In this document: positions 1 to 12,000 of the stretch, piece after piece
Position numbering within the stretch: position 1 is the first letter of the stretch
Layout: each line of letters begins with the position of its first letter
NCBI RefSeq assembly: GCF_014905175.1
Contig: NC_057789.1
Coordinates: 3,472,001-3,536,000, forward strand
Length of the DNA stretch: 64,000 nucleotides
From: Aphidius gifuensis
Lineage: Eukaryota > Arthropoda > Insecta > Hymenoptera > Braconidae
Direction of reading: 5' to 3'
Translations under genes and position numbers: made by a program
The notes under the pieces: generated by a model
Seen by the model: the letters and a program-made list of their open reading frames with translations, nothing else
Databases searched by the model: none
Told to the model about the DNA's origin: nothing

Positions 1-1539
1 CTGTGGTAAATAAACTCCACCACATATTTCCAAAATAACCCAACAAAAATTCACCCTAAAATACCCCTAAATAATTCACACATCAAACAATCCACAATTA
101 ATTTATAATATTCAAAAATTAAATTAAAAAATCTATTCTATTTACACGAAAAAATTTTTAAAATTACTTTATCATTTTTTTTTTTTTTTTGCTGTTTAAA
201 TAAATTAATAAAAAAAAAAAAAAAAAAATTTTAACAATGCTATGTAGAGTTAAAATAAAGTATAAAAAAAAATTTATATATATCACATAAAAACATGGAG
301 ATAATAAAATTTTTAAAATAAAAAAAAAAAGTTTTATTACTGTTGTTAAAATTATTTTTTATGATATGCTTGTTTATCATAGGGTAGCTTTATTATAGAC
401 ACATAAATGTGTTTATTGTCAGTTGCATTATTCATACAGTGCAACATTAAAATGCATTGTAATTATTATTTTTTTTTATTAACCAGAAGTTTGTTAAACA
501 ATGCTTGTTATTGGTAAACATAATTTATATTATATAAATTCTAACAAAGGGTAATAATGGATAATAATAATAATATCAGGAAAATTAACAAAACACTCAA
601 TTTTCATGTTATTTAAAACAAAAGTTTTATTTATGTTTTTTTAATTATATTATATTGGCTTCCCAAGAATTTGTATGGTTTCTATATATTTTCAATTTTC
701 AAAATAAATAAAATTCTTTGATGTCAATGATTATGGTAATTTAATTTATTTATTTGAAATTGTTTTGATAAAATAATAATTGCAATATTTTGCTCTTTAA
801 TTAAACTTGAGAAAAAAAAATTATTGGCGGATGAAAGTTTGAAATTTGATGAGTATTTGGACTATGTAAAATCATGAAAGAAAAAAAATCAATAACATCA
901 CTTGATGATAATGAATGAAAGGATAAATAAATAATTAAAAATTTTTTTTTAATAAATGTTTGTGTTATTATGGAGTATAAAAAAATAGTAAATTAAAATT
1001 TGTAATATTTGTGGATGATGTATTCGTAAAATTGGAATTATTGAAATATTTTTTTAATGAGAAATTTGAGAGATGAATTTTATTGAAAATTCTGTTGTAT
1101 TAAATTGAAAACGGCTATCATCATTAATGATCAATTAATACTCGATATGAATTTTATTTTTTTAATATGATTCGTAATCATTATTAATAATTATTCATGG
1201 AAATATTTCATATATAAATTGTTCACACGGAGAAAAAAAAAAATTGTATATTGAATTTAAAATTTGAAAAAACATGATGTTTATTCAATTTATTTGTCGA
1301 GTGAAAAAAAAAGATCATCAATTTTGTATAGTTGGTGGAATATTATCATCAATATGGATGTATGTTTATATTTGCATTATGTTACTCGAGGGATTATACC
1401 CAGTGTATACATATTCATCTAATTCTTTTTGTTTTGGATTAAACACTGGGGTGGAATCTGAAACTCGCCAGCAGTGTACCACGATTACACGACTAAATAT
1501 CGGTTAACAATGTCTCTGATAGAAATATCACAATCGAAT
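1..1539. other. AT-rich intergenic or intronic DNA, no gene seen
   Basis: The stretch is A/T homopolymers and short AT words, with no exon-like run bounded by splice sites. One ATG-initiated 77-codon frame at 1274-1507 has a hydrophobic stretch, but its possible donors are in the wrong phase for the first visible exon of the downstream CUB gene. It may be the 5' intron or flank of that gene. Confidence 0.5.
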
Positions 1540-2185
1540 ATCCTAAACCAAAAATACTCTAAACAAAAATGTTTATCAAAGCGATATGATAATAATAATT
1601 TGACAAACAATATACAGCAATGAATAAAATAAATAAACATTTAATAAATAATTCAAAAGGTAAAATATTAATAAAATTAAATTTGAAATAATAATAACAT
1701 TGAGTCATTACAATACAGTGACTAATTAAATAATTAAAAAAAAATTGATTTGCATTTTATGCAAGATCTATTAGGAATTTTGGCGTTTTGAGGTTCATAC
1801 ATTCTGGCGTAGATCAAGTAATTTTTTGTCTTACTTGTCTATGCCAGAAGATATGTGCCCCAAATGCCAAAGCGCGATAGGAGCAACTCATTTCTGAGCA
1901 AGGGAGTCAGATTTCACTTTTCTTTGTTGGTATTTGAACTCAAGACCACAAGCACCATAGGCAAGGCTCTTGCCTACTTGACCATCATCTCACTTGATGA
2001 CATCCAAGTTGTATGATAATAGTTAATTTAAAAAAATAAATAAATTGTTTAATGTAATATTTATTTATTTATCGTGCTGATCATACTCTTGTCATAGATA
2101 TTTTTCACAAATTTTAAATGCTCATAATTATTATTGAATTTATTTATTATACTGTGCTTGTATTATTTTCATAATTATTTATTTC
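1540..2185 (-). repeat. Left arm of inverted repeat with tRNA-like boxes
   Basis: Read on the minus strand, this arm aligns end to end with 4197-4935 on the plus strand, with scattered mismatches and small gaps. It contains a tRNA-like head: an A-box-like TGGTCAAGTAGG (complement of 1973-1984) and a B-box-like GAGTTCAAATA (around 1932-1942). About 85 bases further along lies a 19-20 bp imperfect hairpin (1802-1821 pairing with 1831-1849). This is consistent with a tRNA-derived SINE or a composite mobile element. No coding sequence is present and no clear target-site duplication was identified by eye. Confidence 0.7.
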
Positions 2186-4196
2186 CTGAATGAAAAAAAT
2201 ATGCTATTATTTGCTTATAAAAATTTTATATTGATGTCGTATTATTAAAATAAATTGTATAATTAAATTATTAAATAATAAGAATAATTAAATAGCTTAT
2301 TAAATATTATAATGATGTTTATTCGTGATACCCTGAAACCCCGAACATTTGCATAAACACAAAATAAATTAAAATCCAAAAAAAAAATATAATAAATATA
2401 CAAATTCGATGGTGGTAATGATAATGGTGTTGGGTGCAAGAATAATGAGGAATAAAATAGATATGCTGAAAATAAGAATGGGTCAAAAAGGGGAAGGTAC
2501 CCCATAAGGAGCATCAATCGATCGATCCCCGGTGACCCGCATTTGCACTCTTGCAGAACCCTTACTGTGCAGAACATCATAATTTTTTTTTGTACAATAA
2601 ATATATATTTTTTTTCAAGAAATCTTTGTACTTATTTATTATTTTTTTTTTTGTTGCTCATTTGAATACTGAATAGTTTATTTTGTATTTTCTTGATCGA
2701 TCTTTGTCGATTAAATTAAATTTCTTTTTTACTTTTCTTATCTAATTTTTTTGACAAAAGAATATTTAATTTACCTTTATATTTATTTAAACAAACTCAG
2801 AAATATTGTTTCTTTTTTTTTTTATTTGCATAAATTTATTTTACATCATTTTTAAAAATAAAAGACAGAACTTTTATAGTTATTAATAATAATATTATTG
2901 TAAAAAAAAATTTAATACCTAGTATTGAATAAAAAAAAATGAATAATAATTTTATATTATAGAAAAAAAATTTAACACTGTTTAAAAATTTTTAACTAGA
3001 GTTTTTGTTCACCATGAAATATATCATAAATTTTACTTCAAAAGTTCAACAGTATAACGTCATTCAATTTTTACTGTTTGACTTTTTGTACAACCCAAGT
3101 CAATGTGAGTTTAAAATACATATTTTTTTTATTTTTTTTATTTTTATTACCTTACTCCAGTTGTATGTCTAGTTTTATTTTTTTTTTGTCTTCTTACACT
3201 CACTCGAGTTTTACGAGTCGTTGGCTTTGGCCCCACTGTTGGATCAAACTTTCACACCTGGTCAGTTTTCCAACATAATTTTTTACCAACCATTTATCTA
3301 TTTATTTGTCTTTTTTTTTTTTTATTATTCTCTACACAGTAGCCATTGTGAAAATCCAACTTTATTTTATTTTCAGTATAAAATGAAATAATAAAAAAAA
3401 TTCTAAAAAACAGAGAGTTTTTGAAATTTTACAGACCACAAACTAGATGAATATAAATGCAATGTTTATATGACAGTAAAAAATATTTTTACAAACGTAT
3501 GATATAAATTTACTACTTTTTTTTATGTTAAAAAATACCTGTTATCTATGTTGTAAAAGTTTTATTTGAAAAATATTTGAATTTATTATTTATTTTTATT
3601 TTATATCTATATATTGTTTTTGTTTTTTGAATATTCATTCATACTGTGAATAGATATTTTTTTTATTTAGATAATAATGTCAAAAGTAATTTGAAAATTA
3701 AATTAAATTTTTTCATTTCAATGTGACTGAATGATTTATTTTAAAATGATGGTTTCAAAAAAATTTATTACACATTGTTTTTAATGAGAATTTTAAGTGC
3801 ATCAACGATCAAAGTAACGAGAATTACAATGAAAAATATATTCATGGAAATGAAGTTTCAGATTTGATTGTCGACTCAAGTTGAATTAGCGTTGGGGCAT
3901 TTACACACAAAACGAAAGAGGACGGGTTTACTAAAATAGAGTTACAGAGAAAACTAAAAAGATAAAAAAAAAACACAAATGAAAAAAATAAAACAAAAAA
4001 AAAAAGGGGTTGATAGTTTGAAAGGAGTTAAAAATTACGAGAACAATGTAGCAAAGAGGTCGACTATCGATTCCATGCTTCCAACTCATCCAAACTTATT
4101 CCAGTTATATTTTACTTTTAACCATTGATTTTACATTTTACTGACGTCATTTACAACTATTCTGTGTCCTTTTCATCCATGACATATTTAAAATTA
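2186..4196. other. Spacer between the inverted repeat arms, no gene seen
   Basis: About 2 kb of AT-rich sequence separates the two arms. Open frames here are short, rich in Phe/Tyr/Leu/Ile and lack splice context or family resemblance. If the arms belong to one large element this would be its interior; otherwise it is ordinary intergenic DNA between two repeat insertions. Confidence 0.45.
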
Positions 4197-4935
4197 AAAT
4201 AAATAATTATAAAAATAATACAAGCACAGTATAATAAATAAATTCAATAATAATTATGAGCATTTAAAATTTGTGAAAAATATCTATAACAAGAGTATGA
4301 TCAGCACGATAAATAAATAAATATTACATTAAACAATTTATTTATTTTTTTAAATTAAGTATTATCATATATGTTGGATATTATCAAGTGAGATGATGGT
4401 CGAGTAGGCAAGAGCCTTGCCTATAGTACTTGAGGTCTGGAGTTCAAATCTTGGTTTGTTGTCCGAAATATGCAGACGAAAAGATTACTAATTACTTCAG
4501 TCTGAACGAAGTTGCCAAGTTCGCGTTTCGGCGTTTGGGACATATATCTTCTGGCATAGACAAGTAAGTCAAAAAATTACTTGATCTACGCCAGAATGTA
4601 TAATCCTCAAATCACCAAAAATCTTGATAGATCTTGGATAAATTGAAAATCAATTTTTTTTTAAATTAATTAATTAGTCATCGTATTGTAATGACTCAAT
4701 ATTATTGTTATTTCAAATTTAATTTTATTGATATTTTAACTTTTAAATTATTTATTAAATGTTTATTTATTTTATTTATTGCTATATATTATTTATCAAA
4801 TAATCTTTATCATATTGCTTTGATGAATTTGTAATTTATTTATTTATTTCCACTTGCTAGTGAATATTTTTATTGTGACATATTTTCTACCAGATTTTAT
4901 TATATTTTTTGTTTGGAGTATTTTCGTTTGGCATT
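4197..4935 (+). repeat. Right arm of inverted repeat with tRNA-like boxes
   Basis: This arm mirrors 1540-2185. On the plus strand it has an A-box-like TGGTCGAGTAGG at 4397-4408, a B-box-like GGAGTTCAAATC at 4439-4450 (31 bases between them), and a hairpin 4549-4567 / 4577-4596 with the sense stem TTCTGGCATAGACAAGTAA. Compared with the left arm it carries about 75 extra bases near 4827-4903, after which similarity resumes at 4905-4935. Spacing of A and B boxes is tRNA-like, so transcription by RNA polymerase III is possible (inference). A functional tRNA is unlikely because acceptor and anticodon stems are not evident. Confidence 0.7.
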
Positions 4936-6043
4936 TTTCAATCAGAAAATTTTTCTCCTCGATATTGAGGTAATTTAATTTTGGCAAAATATCAATATAA
5001 ATAAATTGTTTTATATTTCATTTTAAAAATGATATATAAAAAGGTAATTGTAATGATTTAACAAGTAAAATAATATTAATGTAATAAAATTAGTTGAAAA
5101 AATAAAGAATAAAAATATTTGAAAATGATTGGAAAACGTGTTCACTTGGGGAAAGCAGTTTTCCATGTCACGATTTCTCTGGCTGTCGTCATGTCGATCT
5201 TATTACGTTGAATGTACGTGCACATGTACAAATAAGTAAAAAATTCCCATACGCTAAAGCAGTTCAAAACTCCAATGGCTTGAAACTTTTGTGCTTCTAT
5301 TTTTTTTCCCTAATTTTTATTAGCGTGTGACTTTTAAAAGTTGATAAAATTAAAATAAAAAATAAAACTCGTATACTTATTTTTGAATATTTGTATACAC
5401 GTGACAAATTATACGTCACAGTTAAAAAGTATTTTAAAAATAAGACCTCAAAGTTTACATTGTGCAAACTTTTATCAAAGTTAGCAGTTTGAATCGAGAA
5501 AATAATTTATTAGTAAGAGACATCAAGTTTTACTTGACGGATCAAAGTTATCAATATAAAATGTCTCGAGAAAAAAAAGTCAATTTTAATCCAGTTAAAC
5601 AAACCATCACTAAAACAAATTATAGCTATTAAAAATCATGAATCAACAGCTACATAAATCGACGTAAAAAGTCGATTGATAAAACTATATACATCACAGC
5701 TTTTTTTTTTTCAACTTTTTAATTTAAAAAATTGATTTTCTTTTACCACCTGGTAAGAGTATTAAATTTATTATAAAGAGTATCAAGAATATAAATTATT
5801 CTCTCAATTTTCACCCCAGTAAAAATTATAACAAAAAAAAAAAAACTATTGATGATCATAAAAGATGAAATACACTTTTAGCTTGTTGCTATTTTTCATA
5901 TTTTAAATGGCCACGTAAAATACAAAAAAAATAACAAGTTAAATGAAAATTTATCTCGAAATTATTTAAATAATCATGAGTAAAAAATAATTATTAATTT
6001 ACACGAAAAAAAATTTAATTTCATTGATTGATTTTTATTTCAG
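4936..6043. other. AT-rich DNA upstream of the first visible CUB exon
   Basis: No exon recognised. The stretch ends with a good acceptor, a T-rich tract followed by CAG, at 6041-6043. It is therefore at least partly an intron of the CUB-protein gene, whose upstream exons (signal peptide) are not identifiable here. Confidence 0.5.
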
Positions 6044-9000
6044 CCGAACGAGATCACTGCAATAAAACTGTTGACATTTATGAGGATGTTTCGAGTCCAG
6101 CAGTGACGTCTGACACATGGGGAAAACCATTGACCTGCTGGTATCGGTTTAGGTCATTTCGAGGTACACCACGTGACTGGATATTACGTGTTCGTTTTAA
6201 GAAATTTAAAGTTGGTGTATTGGCAAATGCAACAACGTGTCTCGGTGGATTTTTACAAGTAAGTTTAAATATTTAAATAATTATTTTTTGTTTTATTTAT
6301 AAATGTCTTTGTGAATATTTATTATCACTAAAAATTCTGTAAATTGGCTCGTTATAAAACGTGATATAATATTATTTTTTATTATAAATTTTTAATGGTT
6401 AAAAAGCGTGGTCACGTTTGATCGTTTACCCTGAAGCCAGTCGATAAAATAAATACAAAAACTTTTTATTTTTTTTTAATGATTCTGTCTGAAAGAAAAA
6501 TACCAATAAAATTTTTTGTACAACATTCATCAACGATCAATTCCAATTGACAATTTTTTAAATTTTCAATTTCAATTATGTATTTATTTGATTTTTTTTT
6601 AAATGGAACAAAATGTAGAAAAAAAATAAAAACAATTTGTGGTATGTACTTTGACGTGAAATTGGGGGAAAGCACAGGGTTGTTATGGTATAAAATTGTG
6701 ATAAAATTATTCTATGTAAACTCTCAATTTCAAGCTTCAACTATACAAATTTCTACAAACCACAATATCAGTGTGTTTTAATATAACTCTATATACAACT
6801 TCCAATTTAATTCTCTTTATTTCTACAGTACCTTCATTACAAATAGCCATTATTTCAGTTACTAATCAGAGACCATTTTGACTAATTAATTGTATCATAT
6901 TATCTCTCTACATTTATCCAGTGTCCACTAAATTCTTTGTTATATTTTCAACTGAAAAAAAAATTAATTTTACATTAAATACCAATACTGGTATTAACTT
7001 TCTATCGCTTTCATTTATATTAATCATTTTTATTTATTATTGGATTATATTACTTCAATTTTTTAATAATAAACAATTAAAAAAATAATCAAAATAATTT
7101 TATTTGTAAATTAAAATATATTTCTTGTTTATCTTTCGGAGAATAAAATTTAAAAAAAAACAATAATAAAAATTATCGAAAATTGAACTTAAATTTGTCA
7201 GTGTATAAATAGTTAATTAGTAAATTAAAAAATTCAGCATTACATTTAATTGCATGAGGGAAAGATTGAGTAAATTTAAGCATTAAAATTATCTTTGATC
7301 ATTTTGTACTTGTAACTGTCAGTAAATTGCGGTTTCGAAATTCAAGATGATGAGCAAAAGCAATAGAATGTATCTGAAAATTATATATATATAAAATAGA
7401 TTTACAAACATTTCAAACTGTAAATGCCTGACGAGTAATCTCGTAGTTCAATATTGAGTATTGATCTTCGTCTGTCACTACGACGTATGTTTTTCATGTG
7501 TCTCTTTGTGTAAGTTTCTAAATACACATACAAACACACATACAATAATCTATCCCAACATCAAACTGCGAATATTGTGAACGTGATTTTATATATATTT
7601 TTTTTTATTCATTTCTTTTTATTTTGATGTGTGTATGTGAGAGTATGTCTACAATGTAAAATCGAAAGAAAATTCGTTCTTCTTCTATCGTAAAAACAGA
7701 TTTTCTCTTATGTGGCCAACAGAGCTGATAAGAAGAAAAGCAAAAACCGAGCACTCATCGACACCTCTTTTTCTTTTTATTATTATTATTATTTATTTTA
7801 TTTTTTTTTGCATCAACCAAGCACCGATTGCCTTTCTTTCAATTTTCAATTCTTTGCCATTCACCCTCTGGGGACACTGGTCCGACCAATACCTGACTCA
7901 TACTACTGAATTCTTTCCATCTCTATTTATCCCACCTACTCTTTGATTAAAGAAACCTTATATTTTTTTTTTATACTGTTTCTGGATGATCGTGACTTTT
8001 TCTACAATTTCACAAAAAAATAAAGATTTAAAAATAAAAAAATACAGCAAAGCTCGTTTGTAGATATTTTAAAGTGATTTTTTGTTTTATTTTTTATTAT
8101 AAATTATATTGATGCTTTTTTAATTGAATAGATGATAAATATTTATTTTAAAAATAAGATATATTGTTTTTTATTAATGTAAATAATATATTGATGATAA
8201 AATTTTTTTATGGAATAATATAAACTTGTTGAATGAAATAAAAATTTATTTTTTTCCAATGAAAAATAAAATCTACGGTTGAGTATGATTCGTTGAAATT
8301 TTTTTTTTTCTATTTTATTTTATCCAGTTGTAATGAGATATAAAAATTTATTATCTAAAATATTTACTCAACAAGAATTTTCTGTTAGATGTAAAATATA
8401 TTTAATAAATAAATTCATAAAATAATCGAGTGGTTAATTGTTAAATTAATAAATTGCGTAATTTATAATTCACTAAATTAGTAAATTAAAAATTTAATAA
8501 ATTCTTTGATGACTCATTGACCAATAAATAAATAAAATTTCAAATCAAGTGACATCAGAAATCAATAAATGAATAAACTATGAAAAAAATTAATGAAAAG
8601 TTTTATTTATTCTCTCATTGACTCACTCATAAATAAATAATTGTCAAACAATATTTTTACAATAAAAAAAAAAATTAAAAGTCACTTAATTATCACAGTG
8701 ATAATGCAAACAATGAAACAAAAAGTCCACATGAATATTTACCAAATATATACATGACCCAGAGCTATAATAGGATTTCATAAATAAATTATTCTTTTAT
8801 AAGGATTTATTAAACCTGATCCTTTTCTGCTTGAAAATTTCTAAAATACAAAATATTTAATTTACAAAGTTTATTTTTGTTCATTTTTTAAAAATCATCT
8901 TTTAGCATATGTCAAATTTGTTTTTCACCTGACCTATATATGTCAAAATAAATTAATTAATTTCAAATAAATAATTAAAATTTTATTATTTTTTTAATAT

Positions 9001-12000
9001 TCTAAAATTAAAGAATTGAAAATTTTTAATTATGTTATTTTTGTAATTTTAATTCAATCAAATAACCGACAATTATGACAATTAAAAATATTTAAAAAAT
9101 TAATTATTCTATTAAAAATTAAAAATAAAACTTTTTATGTTATTGATTTTGTTAGTGTATATTTAACATTTAAAAAATCATTAGATAAAAATCATATTTG
9201 AATTTATAACGTTACAGATAGTAATTACAATAAATCAAGTCAAAAGAATAGAAAAAAAAAAAATGAAACACCATAAAAAAAAAAGCTCTGTGATAATTCT
9301 AGTAAATCATTTTTTTAATTTCAAGTAAAATTTCAGAGGTATAATAATTTTAATGATATGATAGGCAAACAAGTTTATCTATATTTGTGTTTGTGTGTAC
9401 GAATAGTTAATAAAACACACGCACAGTGTAGAAACTAGTTATAAATATATATAGACACGAGTAAGCTACATATGAAAGCTTGCATAAATAGTGTACAGGT
9501 GGCTTTCATTATACATACACTGTGTACAAATTCGAATATATATATAACATGTGTATAATACACAAGGGAGAAAGAGGCCTGCAGAAGATTAATAGCATTT
9601 CTGGACGTGACAAGAGTTGAGGGTCTATGTACATCAATATATATATGTATATATGTGAATCATTACTCACAAAAGGGCTAAACCATCAAATTAAAGTAAA
9701 AAAAAATCTGCTAATTTTATGTGGCATTACGTGATTTTGATTTTTTTAAAAGAAAAATATTTCTTAGAATTTCTAGATATTTATACTCTGGATTACTGGA
9801 TTATTTTTTTATATAATTTATTCTTTTAATAATTTTCTGGGAAATTTATAAATAATACGAAGAAATATTTTTACTAATAATGAATTTAAAAATGATATTA
9901 TTTTCATTATATACTTTGAGATATTTAAAAATTTAAATGGACTGATTTAGCGAAAATATTCAAAATATATCAAAAACTAAATTATTATCTTTTTAAAATT
10001 TGAATTGTTCAATTCCAAATAAAATAGAGCCTAAAAAAAAAAAATTGTCAACAATAAAAGCTTTTTTCATTTTAATATGTAGAACATTAATTACCTTTAT
10101 GTATTTTTTTTTTTTTACTATCACTTTTTTATCAATCGGATAAAAAAAAAAAAAAGAAACCTTTTGTTGCTGATGTGAAGATATATATTTGCATAGTCAG
10201 TTTAAACTATATACAAAGCTACTATGTACATAGCCTATATAATTTATCACCAAGTATGTATATATTAACATCAACCCCTTATCTAAAATAATTTCTCAAT
10301 AAATAATTAACAACACAGTCATATTTAAAATTTTTTAAATATTAATTTTATTTTTTCAATTATTAAATTTACTTATATTCTAAAAATAAATAATTCTGTG
10401 AAAGTTTAAAATGTAATATACATTAAGCTCATTATTATAAATTTTTAATTTTATTAAAAAACAATTTACGTAATTTTAAATTTAAAAAATCAATAAATAT
10501 TTATATAATTTTATATTTAAAAAAAAAGATTTTTTAAAAATTAAGTTAGTTATTTTTTCATTGGATTTTATTAATTATAAATTATTCTTCATTAGTATAA
10601 AAGCTTGGTTAATATTTTTCCATATAATATTATTTTCATTTTGGTAATTTTCCAAAAAAAAAAAAATAAATTTTATTTATACACAGCATGCCTCTGATAT
10701 ACACCATGAAAAATTTGACTATTGAATTTTACGTTATATAAAATTTGCGATATATGCAACGATCCTCCTACTCTATTTACATATACATACATATTTTGTA
10801 TATAGAATAGACAATGAGAAAAGAGAGTGAGCCTGGAGTCGCTTGGGTAATCCTGTTTACATATTTATTATATTCCTTGCTAGAAATGCTAGAGGTGCTA
10901 GACACAACTCTATCTCCAACGATTCGTTGACTCTCTACGTATTTTCAATTTATTTATATATACATAAATATATTTATATAAAATATATATATTTTTTTTT
11001 CCATATACTTTTGATGAGTTTTTGTGTTATTTATTTTTATTATTTTCATATATATAATAATCATATGATTTATATTTTAATTTAAAACAAAAACTTTTTT
11101 AATATTGTCTTTTGATTGTGTTAAATTAAATTATATTTAAATTTATAAATTTAAAATAAATTATTATTTTAATAATTATGTATTATTTTTTTTATCAATT
11201 TAAAATGATAATTTTTTTGTCAATAAATTGAATACTTGTTTTTTTTTTTCATTTAAATTATTCATTGGATTATGGAGACACAAAAGTGTCGATCAATCTG
11301 ACACTGTACATTATGAAAATATTATTAAAAAAAATAGTTTTCTTTTTTTAAATAATCGACGTATTTCAAATGCATCAAAATGCATAATGCACTATTCTTG
11401 GTTTTCTTGAGTATTAAATTGAGAATGAGCTAGTGTTAGTGTGTATAAATGTAAAATAGTGGTAGTGATGATGATGATAGAAATAAAAATTGGAATAAGG
11501 GCAAAATGGCACAGAGATAAAATATATATTTGACTTACAATGAGAAAAGAAATTATTTAAAGAAAGAAAACTGTAAGAATAAAAGAATAAAAAAAAATTA
11601 AAAGATGATGCTGTGATGTGGAAGAAAATAATTATATTAAATTTTTCTTATTCATTTAATTGCATGTATATATTTTTATCTTATTATTTATACTATTATT
11701 TTTTTTATTTTTACAAAATATTAAGGAAAAAAAAAATTAAAGACAATAGAAATTGTTGGCTATAGAAAAAAGTGTTTTGTATACATTTTTTTCTATTTTT
11801 TTTTTTGCTTTTTTTTTATGAACTAAAAATACGGTCAAGATGTAAAAAGCTCAGAGTGAATATAGTGAACTTAATTGTCAAGTGAAATGGTGGTTGGAGG
11901 AAAAAATTTTATGTCAAAAAGTTGATGAAAAAAAAATTTGAATGTAATTTTATATGTTGAAGAAAATAATATTAAAAAAAAATTATTTTAAAAAAGAAAG

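Noticed and set aside
1274..1507. 77-codon ATG frame with a hydrophobic stretch, a possible signal-peptide exon of the CUB gene
   Set aside because: The plausible donors (GT at 1403 or 1405) leave zero or two bases, while the exon at 6044 needs one. No other support.
4397..4450. Functional tRNA gene
   Set aside because: A- and B-box-like words are present, but no acceptor stem, anticodon stem or clean cloverleaf, and a diverged second copy sits in inverted orientation, so a repeat is more likely.
7710..7946. Possible small exon in the CUB intron
   Set aside because: Open frames here are rich in Phe/Ile/Tyr from T-rich DNA, overlap in two frames and show no family match.
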